A DNA stretch of 33,479 bases. It comes from Methylobacterium oxalidis. Lineage in GTDB: Bacteria; Pseudomonadota; Alphaproteobacteria; Rhizobiales; Beijerinckiaceae. Made by a program: the position numbers and the translations under genes. This document shows, in pieces, positions 16,099 through 23,900 of the stretch. Each line of letters starts with the position of its first letter. Position 1 is the first letter of the stretch. Below the pieces are notes generated by a model. That model saw only the letters and a list, made by a program, of their open reading frames with translations. It was not told the origin of the DNA and ran no database searches. Where the stretch lies: assembly GCF_007992195.1 (NCBI RefSeq), contig NZ_BJZU01000025.1:1-33479 (forward strand), read 5' to 3'.

Positions 16099-16833
16099 TC
16101 ACGCGGTGTTGCCGGCATCCACCGTCAGCACCGTGCCGGTGACGTTGCGGCCGCCGGGGCCGAGCAGGTAGTCGACGGCGTGGGCGACGTCCTCGGGCGC
16201 CGCGAGCCGGCGCAGGGCCGAGCGGCGCACGATGCGGGCGCGGCCCTCCTCGCCCAGGCCCTCGGTCATCTCGGTGTCGATGAAGCCCGGCGCCACCGCG
16301 TTGACCGTGATGTTCAAGTGACCCACCTCGCGGGCGAGCGATTTCGTGAGGCCCACGAGCGATGCCTTCGTGGCCGCGTAGACCGAGAGGCCCGAGTAGC
16401 CCGTCGCCGCGATGATCGAGGCGATGTTGACGATCCGCCCGCCGCCGTCGGCCATCATGCCCCGCACCACGAACTTGGTGAGCAGGATCGGCGAGAGGGT
16501 GTTGAGCCGGACCAGGGCCTCGATGTGCGGGTTCTGCATCGTGGCGAGCAGCCCCTCGGTGCCGAGGCCGGCATTGTTGACGAGGCCGTGGAGCTTGCCG
16601 AACTCGCGCCGGGTCTCGCGCACGAGGCCGGGCAGGCTCTCGATGTCGGAGAGGTCGGCCGCGCGGAAGCGGATCGAGCCGGTCTCGGCGGCGCGCGCCG
16701 CGTCCGCGGCCTCCCGCAGGGCGTCCGATTCGCGGCGCGCCACCGCGACCACGTCGTGGCCGGAGGCGGCGAGCCGGGTGGCGATGGCGAGGCCGAGGCC
16801 GCGGCTGCCGCCGGTGACGAGGACGGTGCGCAT
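16099..16833 (-). CDS. Short-chain dehydrogenase/reductase, FabG-like
   Basis: 244 residues, the classical SDR length. It has the NAD(P) motif TGGSRGLG (7-14), NNAG (86-89), Asn111, Ser139 (NIASI), Tyr152 and Lys156 (YAATK), and the C-terminal PGFIDTEMTEG. The basic residues after the second strand (VARRESD) favour NADPH. It is expected to reduce a 3-oxoacyl thioester, probably on the carrier protein two genes upstream. It is the third gene of a leftward operon (CP2, acyl-AMP ligase, SDR), starting 13 bases after the ligase stop. Being dedicated to this cluster rather than to general fatty acid synthesis is inferred from the operon. Confidence 0.9.
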   Translation of the reverse strand: MRTVLVTGGSRGLGLAIATRLAASGHDVVAVARRESDALREAADAARAAETGSIRFRAADLSDIESLPGLVRETRREFGKLHGLVNNAGLGTEGLLATMQNPHIEALVRLNTLSPILLTKFVVRGMMADGGGRIVNIASIIAATGYSGLSVYAATKASLVGLTKSLAREVGHLNITVNAVAPGFIDTEMTEGLGEEGRARIVRRSALRRLAAPEDVAHAVDYLLGPGGRNVTGTVLTVDAGNTA

Positions 16834-16846
16834 CGAGGGGCTCCGG

Positions 16847-18253
16847 TCAGGCGGGGCGGCGGGCGAGCTTGCCCGCGGCCGTGACGTCGAGGCGAGGCAC
16901 GATCTTGAGCAGCGCCGGCACCTTGTGCGGGCTGAGCTCGGCCCGGCAGGCCGCGAGGATCTCCCGGCGGATCTCGTCGGGCGCCGGCAGGTCTGCGGCC
17001 TCGTCGAGGACGACGCTCGCCTGGACGACGGCGCCGGTGATCGGGTTGCGCCGGGCCTCGACCAGGGACATGCGCACCCGGGCGTGCCGGTTGATCACGG
17101 CCTCGATCTCCTCCGGGTGCACCTTCAGGCCACCGACATTGATGATGCCGCCGCGCCGCCCGACGAAGTGGTAGCGGGTCGCGCCGTCGACGGTGCGCTC
17201 CTCCACCATGTCGCCGGTGTCGACGAAGCCCTCGGCGTCGGCGAGGGCGAGCTCGTCCGAGCCGACGTAGCCCGAGGCGGTGCGGCGCGAGCGGATGCGC
17301 AGCGACCCGTCGACCACCCGCATCTCGACCGCGCCGGGCCGACCGACGAACGCCTTCGGGAAGCCCTCGAGCCCGTCCGTGACCTCGAAGCCGACGCCCG
17401 CCTCGGTGGAGGCGTAGGCGTGTCCGATCGCGGCGCGCGGATAGGTCTCGCGGAGGCCGTCGAGCACCGCCTGGTCGGCGATCTCGCCGGAGAGGCGGAT
17501 GGTGCCGGGGTCGATCAGGCCGCGGGCCGGGCTCATCAGCACGCGCCGCCAGTGCGAGGGCGTGCCCGAGACGTGGGTGACGCCGTGCCGCCCGAGGCGG
17601 GCGAGGTGGTCGGAGACCGGCTCGCACCCCCCCGACAGGACGAGGGAGCCGCCCCCGAGCACGCCGCGCAGGAAGATCTGCAGGCCGCCGTAGCGGCGGA
17701 TGTCGTAGAAGGTCGCCCAGACCGGCGCCGGCTCGCCCTCGGGGCGCGGCCGGATCGCGCCGGTGAGGCCCGCGAGATCGTGGCGGACGAGCTTCGGCAC
17801 CCCGGTGGTGCCGGAGGTGAGGAGCAGCCACTCCGTCGCCCGCTCGAACTCGGGCTCGCGGGCGGCCGGCACCGGCGGCCAGGCGCAGTCGATCAGCGGC
17901 AGGCCGTCGAGCCCCGGCAGGGCCGAGCGCGGCCGGTCGGTGAGCAGGCAGGTGGCGCCGGCGCGCGCGGCGATCGCCGGCAGGTGCTCGGGCGCGAGGT
18001 CGGGCGGGCACAGCACCACGGCCTCGGCGAGGCCGTCGACCGCGATCAGGGCGAGCCCGGCGAGGAACTGGTCCCCCGTGACGAGCAGGACCCGCTGCCC
18101 GGCGACGTCGCCGTTCAGGCAGCTCAGGTCGAGGAGGTCGGGCAGGGCGACGCTCTGGGCGAGGCCGTGCAGCATCCGGGACCCGTCCGGCCCGCCCGGC
18201 CGGGCCTCGCGCGTGAGCGCCTCGCGCAGCGATCGCAGCTCAGGCGGCCGCAT
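16847..18253 (-). CDS. Acyl-AMP ligase (ANL family), probably acyl-[carrier protein] ligase
   Basis: 468 residues, shorter than FadD-type enzymes. It has the core motifs LLLTSGTTGVPK (A3, about 143-154), YASTEAG (near 280), DTGDMV (A7), GRRGGIINVGGLKVHPEEIE (A8 hinge) and a C-terminal GKLARR (A10, Lys462). It activates a carboxylic acid as the adenylate and passes it to a thiol. The preceding carrier protein gene overlaps its start by 14 bases, so the thiol acceptor is probably that protein's phosphopantetheine arm rather than free CoA. The substrate is unknown; the sequence does not reveal whether the acid is aryl, short or long chain. Confidence 0.88.
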   Translation of the reverse strand: MRPPELRSLREALTREARPGGPDGSRMLHGLAQSVALPDLLDLSCLNGDVAGQRVLLVTGDQFLAGLALIAVDGLAEAVVLCPPDLAPEHLPAIAARAGATCLLTDRPRSALPGLDGLPLIDCAWPPVPAAREPEFERATEWLLLTSGTTGVPKLVRHDLAGLTGAIRPRPEGEPAPVWATFYDIRRYGGLQIFLRGVLGGGSLVLSGGCEPVSDHLARLGRHGVTHVSGTPSHWRRVLMSPARGLIDPGTIRLSGEIADQAVLDGLRETYPRAAIGHAYASTEAGVGFEVTDGLEGFPKAFVGRPGAVEMRVVDGSLRIRSRRTASGYVGSDELALADAEGFVDTGDMVEERTVDGATRYHFVGRRGGIINVGGLKVHPEEIEAVINRHARVRMSLVEARRNPITGAVVQASVVLDEAADLPAPDEIRREILAACRAELSPHKVPALLKIVPRLDVTAAGKLARRPA

Positions 18254-18497
18254 CGATCCGCGCGGCCTCGTAGAGCGAGACGAAGTCGCCGAGGGTGACC
18301 GGGAACACGATCTCGTCCGAGGCGGTGAACGGGTCGACGCCGAGATCGTCTTCGAGCCGGCTCACGAGGATCGCGAAGCAGAGGGAATCGAGGCCGGATT
18401 CGAGCAGCACGAGGTCGTCCGTGAGGGGCGCCAGCGCCTTCTCCTGCTCCTCGGCGACCTGGTTGATGTTCTCGATGATGATTAACCGTGTCGACAT
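18240..18497 (-). CDS. Second acyl-carrier-type protein (CP2)
   Basis: 85 residues. The phosphopantetheine site is Ser38 in LLESGLDSLCFAILVSRLED, a classical Gly-Leu-Asp-Ser-Leu, followed by LGVDPF and TLGDFVSLYE, which fits the four-helix carrier fold. It differs clearly from CP1 in sequence, so the two should load different groups. It is the first gene of the leftward operon and overlaps the acyl-AMP ligase by 14 bases. GAGG lies about 11 bases upstream of the ATG. The promoter must lie in the AT-richer 220 bases before it, shared with the divergent NepR-like gene. Confidence 0.9.
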   Translation of the reverse strand: MSTRLIIIENINQVAEEQEKALAPLTDDLVLLESGLDSLCFAILVSRLEDDLGVDPFTASDEIVFPVTLGDFVSLYEAARIDAAA

Positions 18498-18718
18498 CCT
18501 GAGATCCTCGGAGATTTCTATCTCGAGACGGTAATGTCACGGCTTATCTTCAGCAAGCTGATCGACGGAATATGGTGAAGAGCCCGGATTGTTGATGAAT
18601 ACAGTAAATGTCGAGATCGTGAGTTGACGACCGCGACTTTCTGCCGGCCCGGTTACGGCCTCTTAACCACGTCCGTGGGATCCTGGGCCGTCATGGGTGT
18701 GCAGGACGGGCCGGGGCC

Positions 18719-18895
18719 ATGCTCAAGATGCGGACGGATCGGAAGCCCGAGATCGAGTCGCGCCGCCCGACGCTGAGCCCGAGCGTGCGCCGCCATCTCG
18801 GCCAGAGCCTGCAATCCTTCTACGCGGACGCGCTCACCGCCCCGGTGAGCCCGCGCCTCGAGGCCGTCCTCACCCGGTTCCTGCAGCAGGGCTAG
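18719..18895 (+). CDS. NepR-like anti-sigma factor (58 residues)
   Basis: A short ORF running ATG to TAG. After a basic start it reads LSPSVRRHLGQSLQSFYAD and then PVSPRLEAVLTRFLQQG. This fits the NepR pattern: helix one with G-x-x-L-x-x-x-Y, a link with Pro-Val-x-x-Arg, and a second helix with leucines. NepR proteins hold the general-stress sigma factor EcfG until the response regulator PhyR sequesters them. Neither phyR nor ecfG is nearby, so this would be an orphan paralogue. The ribosome site is weak (GGGGCC directly before the ATG). The family is recognised from a short motif only, so this is probable rather than certain. Confidence 0.58.
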   Translation: MLKMRTDRKPEIESRRPTLSPSVRRHLGQSLQSFYADALTAPVSPRLEAVLTRFLQQG

Positions 18896-18941
18896 CCCGG
18901 CTTCCGGCCGAGCACGCCGCTTCCCCGACGGCGCCATCCTT

Positions 18942-18959
18942 CCTCCGCCCGGCCGGAGG
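18942..18959 (+). terminator. Possible hairpin after the NepR-like gene
   Basis: A six-base perfect stem (CCTCCG / CGGAGG) with a six-base loop, 47 bases beyond the stop. It has no following T-run, so it is not a standard intrinsic terminator and may only reflect GC-rich sequence. Confidence 0.2.
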
Positions 18960-19079
18960 GCGGCGCGAGGCGCCGCGGTACCATCGGACGCCGCGGCAGC
19001 CGCGGAAACCTTCCTCGAGACGGCGGGATGAATCGCGCGGGCAGCGGGACCCGGCGCGCGGCCCCGGCGCGCGGTCCCG

Positions 19080-19160
19080 TCAGTCCAGCGCGACGGCGAC
19101 GAGGGAGAACAGGCCGGCGAGCATGAGATTGCCGGCGAGGACGAGGGCGATCACGGTCAT
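19080..19160 (-). CDS. Possible single-pass membrane micropeptide
   Basis: A 26-residue ORF, MTVIALVLAGNLMLAGLFSL followed by VAVALD, almost wholly hydrophobic and long enough for one membrane helix. No good ribosome binding site precedes the ATG. The frame is open further upstream, but that extension is Pro/Arg-rich and looks non-coding. It is listed because such a compact helix is not expected from the surrounding composition. No function can be given. Confidence 0.28.
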   Translation of the reverse strand: MTVIALVLAGNLMLAGLFSLVAVALD

Positions 19161-19347
19161 GGTGAGAGTCTTCGGGTCCGGTTCGAATCGCGGGAGGTAC
19201 GGCACCGTACGGCGCCCGGTGCTTGTAGGGGCAGCGGGTTCGCGATGCGCCCACACCGGCGGGATTTCCCCCGCTCCCGCGCGATAAGGTTGACGGCGAT
19301 GCAGCCCGGCCACGCCCCGCCCGCGCGCTTGCCTCCTGTCCCGAACC

Positions 19348-19372
19348 GGGACAGTGTGGTCGAGGATTCGTT
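19348..19372 (+). promoter_or_regulatory. EcfG-like promoter element
   Basis: GGGAC-N16-CGTT differs at one base from the alphaproteobacterial general-stress promoter GGAAC-N16/17-CGTT. It lies 40 bases before the small acidic ORF at 19413, in the right orientation. It is a one-mismatch match in GC-rich DNA, so it is tentative. Confidence 0.3.
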
Positions 19373-19412
19373 CACGCGGCGCTTGATGGAGCCCTGAGCA
19401 GCGGAGGCGGCG

Positions 19413-19634
19413 ATGGCATTGGTGTCGATCGGCGAGGCGCTCCAGGCGGCCTCAACCATCTTCGGCCTCGGTGCCCTGCGCGGCGGCCTGCCGCCCCTCG
19501 CCGGGGCCGCCCCCGATGCGCGCCGGGGGGACGAGGCGGACGAATCCGGCTCCCTCGACACGTCCGCGGCGGACGAGGACCTGTTCGAGGCCGTCGAGGC
19601 CGCGCTGAAGGAAGCGGGCTACCTGCCGGCCTGA
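19413..19634 (+). CDS. Small acidic hypothetical protein
   Basis: 73 residues. It has a hydrophobic start (VSIGEALQAASTIFGLGAL), a low-complexity Ala/Pro/Gly section, and an acidic helix at the end (DEDLFEAVEAALKEAGYLPA). GGAGG lies eight bases before the ATG, good support for translation. I recognise no family. A possible EcfG-type promoter lies upstream, which with the NepR-like gene 500 bases away hints at a stress-related role, but this is speculation. Confidence 0.5.
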   Translation: MALVSIGEALQAASTIFGLGALRGGLPPLAGAAPDARRGDEADESGSLDTSAADEDLFEAVEAALKEAGYLPA

Positions 19635-19735
19635 CGCGACCGGGCCCTCCCGATTCTCCGCGCGCCGCCCCTCGCCGCACGGATGCGTGCGCGCGGAGTG
19701 AGATGGCGCACGTGGGCCACCGCGCCCGAGGCATG

Positions 19736-19753
19736 TTCGTTCCATGAAACGAA
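19736..19753. promoter_or_regulatory. Inverted repeat upstream of cysP (distal)
   Basis: A perfect dyad TTCGTT-CCATGA-AACGAA, 231 bases before the cysP start, in an AT-rich patch. It is a candidate regulator site. Its half-site shares the CGTT core with the proximal dyad at 19876-19893. Confidence 0.33.
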
Positions 19754-19868
19754 GCTCCGGCGGTGGATCCGTTCTCCCGTCCGGGCCGGCCGGAGGATAA
19801 ATCTCCACGTCGCGATTTTCATGTGATTTCCGAGGGGTTTGGCGGTAGGAAACGCGACCCGGCTCGGG

Positions 19869-19903
19869 TTGACAACGTTCGATAAAAAGAACGAGAAGCG
19901 TTG
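19869..19903 (+). promoter_or_regulatory. Candidate promoter/operator of the cys operon
   Basis: A TTGACA hexamer (19869-19874) overlaps a dyad CGTTC-N8-GAACG (19876-19893), itself nested in a wider CAACG-N21-CGTTG (19873-19903). No good -10 hexamer lies 16-18 bases after TTGACA, which would suit an activator-dependent promoter such as one under a CysB-like LysR protein. The activator itself is not in the window. Confidence 0.38.
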
Positions 19904-19983
19904 CTGCGCCGCGGTGTCGGGGCAGCCAGGCCGAGGGCGGCGCGCCCTCCGCCCCGCCGCGCGGCCGCTTCGAAGGAGAGACC

Positions 19984-21030
19984 ATGCCAGCGCTCGAGAC
20001 CCGTACGGCCCGCCGCATCCGGAGCCTGCTGCTCGCCGCCTGCCTCGCGCCGGCCCTCGTCGCGCCGGTCTCCGTCGCGCCGGCCCTGGCGCAGACCGCG
20101 CTCCTGAACGTCTCCTACGACCCGACCCGCGAGCTCTACCGCGAGATCAACGCGGCCTTCGCCGAGGAGTGGAAGGCCAAGACCGGCGAGACGGTGACGG
20201 TGCGCGCCTCGCACGGCGGCTCGGGCGCGCAGGCCCGCACGGTGATCGACGGGGTGGACGCCGACGTCGTGACGCTCGGCATCCCCTCCGACATCGACGC
20301 CATCGCCAAGCTCACGAAGAAGATCCCCGCCGACTGGCGCGACAAGCAGCCGAACCAGGGCCTGCCCTACACCTCGACGGTGGTGTTCCTCGTGCGCAAG
20401 GGCAACCCGAGGGACGTGAAGGACTGGGCCGACCTCGGGAAGCCCGACGTGAAGGTGATCACGCCGAACCCGAAGACCTCGGCCGGCGGGCGCTGGAACT
20501 TCCTCGCCGCCTGGGGCTACGCCTACAACCGGGACAAGGATGTCGAGAAGGCCAACGCCTTCGTCGGCCAGATCTACAAGAACGTGCCGATCCTCGACAC
20601 CGGCGCGCGCGGCTCCACCGTGACCTTCGCGCAGCGCGGGCTCGGGGACGTGCTGCCGACCTGGGAGAACGAGGCGTTCCTCGTCCTGCAGGAGTTCGGC
20701 GCCGACAAGTTCGACATCGTGGTGCCGCCGACCTCGATCTACGCCGAGCCCCCGGTGGCGCTCGTCGACGGCAACGTCGACCGCAAGGGCACCCGCAAGG
20801 CGGCGGAGGCCTACCTCGCCTTCCTCTACTCGGACAAGGCGCAGGCGATCTTCGCCAAGCACCGCTACCGTCCGCTCCGGCGCGAAGCCGCCGACAAGGC
20901 GGATCTCGCCCTGCTGCCGGACGTTAAGCTGTTCAGGATCGAGGACCTCCAGGGCAGCTGGGACGACATCCAGAAGAAGAACTTCGACAACGGCGGGCTG
21001 TTCGACCAGCTGAGCCGGGCGGGGCGCTGA
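19984..21030 (+). CDS. cysP: Sulfate/thiosulfate ABC transporter substrate-binding protein
   Basis: 348 residues with a Sec signal peptide ending near ALA-QTA (about residue 37). The mature start LLNVSYDPTRELYREIN is the family hallmark. SHGGSGAQARTVIDG and NPKTSAGGRWNF (Asn162 onward) correspond to the two sulfate-binding-protein signatures, and TFAQRGLGDVLPTWENEA is also conserved. It captures sulfate or thiosulfate in the periplasm and delivers it to CysT/CysW. First gene of cysPTWA, with AAGGAGAG just before the ATG; cysT follows after nine bases. Sbp (sulfate) and CysP (thiosulfate) cannot be told apart from the sequence, so the symbol follows operon convention. Confidence 0.94.
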   Translation: MPALETRTARRIRSLLLAACLAPALVAPVSVAPALAQTALLNVSYDPTRELYREINAAFAEEWKAKTGETVTVRASHGGSGAQARTVIDGVDADVVTLGIPSDIDAIAKLTKKIPADWRDKQPNQGLPYTSTVVFLVRKGNPRDVKDWADLGKPDVKVITPNPKTSAGGRWNFLAAWGYAYNRDKDVEKANAFVGQIYKNVPILDTGARGSTVTFAQRGLGDVLPTWENEAFLVLQEFGADKFDIVVPPTSIYAEPPVALVDGNVDRKGTRKAAEAYLAFLYSDKAQAIFAKHRYRPLRREAADKADLALLPDVKLFRIEDLQGSWDDIQKKNFDNGGLFDQLSRAGR

Positions 21031-21039
21031 GGGTCTTCG

Positions 21040-21894
21040 ATGGTCGCCACACCCCAACGGCGGTTCCTGTTCCGTCGCCCGAGCGTGATCCCCGGCTTCG
21101 GCCTCACCTTCGGCTACGCGCTCACCTGCCTCAGCCTCATCGTGCTGCTGCCGCTCGCCGCGCTCGTGGCGAAGGCCTCGGGCCTCGGCCTCGACGGGAT
21201 CTGGGAGGTCGCCCGCGACCCGCGGGTGGCGAGCGCGCTGCGGATCAGCTTCGGGGTGTCGCTCGCGGCGGCGCTCACCGCCTCGGTGTTCGGCTTCGTG
21301 GTCGCCTGGGTGCTGACCCGCTACCGCTTCCCCGGCCGCAAGGTCGTCGACGCGGCGGTCGACCTGCCCTTCGCCCTGCCGACCGCGGTGGCGGGCATCG
21401 CGCTCGCCTCCCTCTACGCGCCGAACGGGCTGATCGGGGCGCAGCTCGCCAAGGTCGGGATCCAGGCGGCCTACACGCCGCTCGGCATCTTCATCGCCAT
21501 GGTCTTCATCGGCCTGCCCTTCGCGGTGCGGACCGTGCAGCCGCTCATCGCCGAGATCGACAAGGAGGTCGAGGAGGCCTCCGCCACCCTCGGCGCCACC
21601 CGGGGCATGACGCTGGTGCGGGTGGTGCTGCCGCCCCTCGTGCCCGCGGTGCTGACCGGCTTCGCGCTCGCCTTCGCCCGGGGCGTGGGCGAGTACGGCT
21701 CGATCATCTTCATCGCCGGGAACCTGCCCTACGTCTCCGAGATCGCGCCGCTCCTCATCGTCATCAAGCTCTCCGAGTTCGACTACGCGGGGGCGGCCGC
21801 CATCGCCACGATCATGCTGGGCATCTCCTTCCTGACGCTGCTCGCCATCAACCTGATCCAGGCCTGGAGCCGGCGGAGGTTCGGCTATGTCTGA
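21040..21894 (+). CDS. cysT: Sulfate/thiosulfate ABC transporter permease CysT
   Basis: 284 residues of mostly hydrophobic sequence with about six membrane segments, starting after GFGLTFGYALTCLSLIVLL. The ABC-permease EAA loop is present (EEASATLGATRGM, then VVLPPLVPAVLTG), followed by GVGEYGSIIFIAGN, typical of CysT. It forms the inner-membrane channel with CysW. Its end overlaps the cysW start by eight bases (ATGTCTGA), a sign of coupled translation. Confidence 0.95.
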   Translation: MVATPQRRFLFRRPSVIPGFGLTFGYALTCLSLIVLLPLAALVAKASGLGLDGIWEVARDPRVASALRISFGVSLAAALTASVFGFVVAWVLTRYRFPGRKVVDAAVDLPFALPTAVAGIALASLYAPNGLIGAQLAKVGIQAAYTPLGIFIAMVFIGLPFAVRTVQPLIAEIDKEVEEASATLGATRGMTLVRVVLPPLVPAVLTGFALAFARGVGEYGSIIFIAGNLPYVSEIAPLLIVIKLSEFDYAGAAAIATIMLGISFLTLLAINLIQAWSRRRFGYV

Positions 21895-22768
21895 GGGTCT
21901 CGCGCTGAGCCGCGCCGCGGCGGCCCGCCCGCGCAGCGTCACCTCCGAGGGGCGGGCCGTGCGCTGGCTCCTCACGGGCATCGCGATCCTGTTCCTGGCG
22001 CTGTTCCTCGTCCTGCCCCTGCTCACCGTGTTCGCGCAGGCGCTGTCGCGGGGCTGGGCCGCCTATTTCGAGGCCTTCCACGAGCCCGACGCGCAGGCCG
22101 CGATCCGCCTGACGCTGACGGTGGCGGCGATCAGCGTGCCCTTCAACCTCGTGTTCGGCGTGGCGGCGGCCTGGGCCATCGCCAAGTTCGAGTTTCCGGG
22201 CAAGAGCGTGCTGATCACGCTGATCGACCTGCCGTTCTCGGTCTCGCCGGTGGTCTCGGGGATGATCTACGTGCTGGTGTTCGGCTCGCAGGGCCTGTTC
22301 GGGGCGTTCTTCATCGAGCACGGCATCCAGATCATCTTCGCGGTGCCCGGCATCGTCCTGGCCACGATCTTCGTGACCTTCCCCTTCATCGCCCGCGAGC
22401 TGATCCCGCTCATGCAGGAGCAGGGCACGGCGGAGGAGGAGGCGGCCCTCACCCTCGGGGCCTCCGGCTGGCACGCGTTCCGGACCGTGACGCTGCCCAA
22501 CATCCGCTGGGGCCTGCTCTACAGCGTCCTCCTCTGCAATGCCCGCGCGATGGGCGAGTTCGGCGCCGTCTCGGTGGTGTCCGGCCATATCCGCGGACTG
22601 ACCAACACGCTCCCGCTCCACGTGGAGATCCTCTACAATGAGTACAATTTCGTTGGCGCGTTCGCCGTCGCCTCCCTCCTCGCCGGGCTCGCCCTCGTCA
22701 CCCTCGTCATCAAGTCCGTCCTGGAGTGGCGCTACGCCGGGGACCTCGCGGCCGGCGCCCGGCACTAG
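21887..22768 (+). CDS. cysW: Sulfate/thiosulfate ABC transporter permease CysW
   Basis: 293 residues with about six membrane segments. The EAA loop reads [19 protein letters not shown], followed by [16 protein letters not shown], and [20 protein letters not shown] is the usual CysW core. It pairs with CysT in the membrane. Its 3' end carries, in another frame, the only ATG that can start cysA, giving a 131-base overlap if that start is used. Confidence 0.95.
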   Translation: MSEGLALSRAAAARPRSVTSEGRAVRWLLTGIAILFLALFLVLPLLTVFAQALSRGWAAYFEAFHEPDAQAAIRLTLTVAAISVPFNLVFGVAAAWAIAKFEFPGKSVLITLIDLPFSVSPVVSGMIYVLVFGSQGLFGAFFIEHGIQIIFAVPGIVLATIFVTFPFIARELIPLMQEQGTAEEEAALTLGASGWHAFRTVTLPNIRWGLLYSVLLCNARAMGEFGAVSVVSGHIRGLTNTLPLHVEILYNEYNFVGAFAVASLLAGLALVTLVIKSVLEWRYAGDLAAGARH

Positions 22769-23831
22769 CGCCGACGCGGCGCCGCGGGCCGGCTCCACGG
22801 CGATCCGGGTCGAGGGCCTGACGAAGACCTTCGACACGGCCGCCGTGCTGCACGACTTCCACCTCGACGTGCGGGCGGGCGAGCTCTTGGGCCTGCTCGG
22901 CCCCTCGGGCTCGGGCAAGACGACGCTCCTGCGCATCATCGCGGGGCTCGACTTCCCCGACCGCGGCCGCGTCCTGTTCGGGGGCGACGACGCCACCGGC
23001 CTGCCGGTGCAGCAGCGGGCGGTGGGCTTCGTGTTCCAGCACTACGCCCTGTTCAAGCACATGAGCGTGGCCGACAACATCGCCTACGGGCTGAACGCCC
23101 GGAAGCGCTCGGAGCGGCCGGGCCGCGCCGAGATCCGCCGGCGCGTGGGCGACCTCCTCGACCTCATCAAGCTGTCGGGCTTCGCCGACCGCTACCCGTC
23201 CCAGCTCTCGGGCGGCCAGCGCCAGCGCATCGCGCTCGCCCGTGCGCTCGCCGTGGAGCCGCGGGTGCTCCTCCTCGACGAGCCGTTCGGGGCCCTCGAC
23301 GCGCAGGTGCGCAAGGACCTGCGCCGCTGGCTGCGGGAGATCCACGACCGCACCGGCCAGACCACGATCTTCGTCACGCACGACCAGGACGAGGCGCTGG
23401 AGCTGTCCGACCGCGTCGCCGTGCTCGACAAGGGCCGGCTGGAGCAGGTCGGCACGCCCGACGAGGTGCAGGACCGCCCGGCCTCCGCCACGGTGCTGAA
23501 GTTCCTCGGCGACTCGATCGAGCTCGAGGCCCTCGCCGAGGGCGGGCGCGTGCTGGTCGATGGGCGCCCGACCCCCGTGGCCGCGCCCCGCGGCGTGATC
23601 GGCCCGACGCGGCTCCACGTCCGGCCCTGGCAGCTCCAGTTCGTGGAGCCCGCCGAGGCCCACCTGACGGGCACCGTGCGCGCCTCCCACCGCAGCCAGG
23701 GCCGCCAGCGGATCGAGGTCGAGCGGCCGGACGGGCGCCTCGTCGTGGTGGAGGATTTCGACGGCGAGCGCTACGCCGCGGGCCGGCCGGTGGGCCTGCG
23801 CATCAACGGCGGGTACGTGTTCGCGGGGTGA
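22638..23831 (+). CDS. cysA: Sulfate/thiosulfate ABC transporter ATP-binding protein CysA, start uncertain
   Basis: 397 residues from the ATG at 22638. The conserved domain begins at about residue 54 ([12 protein letters not shown]) and has Walker [10 protein letters not shown], the Q-loop FQHYALF, the ABC signature LSGGQRQR, Walker [10 protein letters not shown] and the switch His in FVTHDQDE, then a TOBE-like C-terminus. It powers sulfate import through CysT/CysW. The start is odd: between the cysW stop and the domain there is no ATG, GTG or TTG in frame. The nearest candidates are TTG 22653 and ATG 22638, both inside cysW, with GGAG ten bases before the ATG. The resulting 50-residue Ser/Pro-rich leader looks like out-of-frame translation of cysW, and E. 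coli CysA has none. Confidence 0.9.
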   Translation: MSTISLARSPSPPSSPGSPSSPSSSSPSWSGATPGTSRPAPGTSADAAPRAGSTAIRVEGLTKTFDTAAVLHDFHLDVRAGELLGLLGPSGSGKTTLLRIIAGLDFPDRGRVLFGGDDATGLPVQQRAVGFVFQHYALFKHMSVADNIAYGLNARKRSERPGRAEIRRRVGDLLDLIKLSGFADRYPSQLSGGQRQRIALARALAVEPRVLLLDEPFGALDAQVRKDLRRWLREIHDRTGQTTIFVTHDQDEALELSDRVAVLDKGRLEQVGTPDEVQDRPASATVLKFLGDSIELEALAEGGRVLVDGRPTPVAAPRGVIGPTRLHVRPWQLQFVEPAEAHLTGTVRASHRSQGRQRIEVERPDGRLVVVEDFDGERYAAGRPVGLRINGGYVFAG

Positions 23832-23900
23832 GCTTGCGAATGCTCCCCGGCACGAGACGATCCTCCCAATCGGAGGCGCGATTCGTGGGAGCGACCCGCC

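Larger units (their letters stand above)
18896..19412. other. Gene-poor stretch after the NepR-like gene
   Basis: 517 bases without a solid gene. It contains an inverted repeat CCTCCG-N6-CGGAGG at 18942-18959 (hairpin about 47 bases after the NepR-like stop, no T-run), a possible leftward 26-residue membrane peptide at 19080-19160, and an EcfG-like element at 19348-19372. Longer open frames here are compositional and show no family features. Confidence 0.5.
19635..19983. other. Upstream region of the sulfate transporter operon
   Basis: 349 bases without a convincing gene. The left half is GC-rich and featureless. From about 19730 it becomes AT-richer and holds two inverted repeats (19736-19753 and 19876-19893), and a TTGACA hexamer at 19869. 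A purine-rich AAGGAGAG precedes the cysP start. This is where regulation of the operon by sulfur supply should occur. Confidence 0.55.

Noticed and set aside
6744..18556. The 11-mer ATCTTCAGCAA at 6744-6754 and again at 18546-18556
   Set aside because: Both lie in upstream regions, but a shared 11-mer between AT-richer regions in 33 kb is not strong enough, and the flanks do not match.
18567..18593. EcfG-type promoter before the NepR-like gene (GGAAT-N18-TGTT)
   Set aside because: It has two mismatches and a longer spacer than the consensus, and lies far from the start codon.
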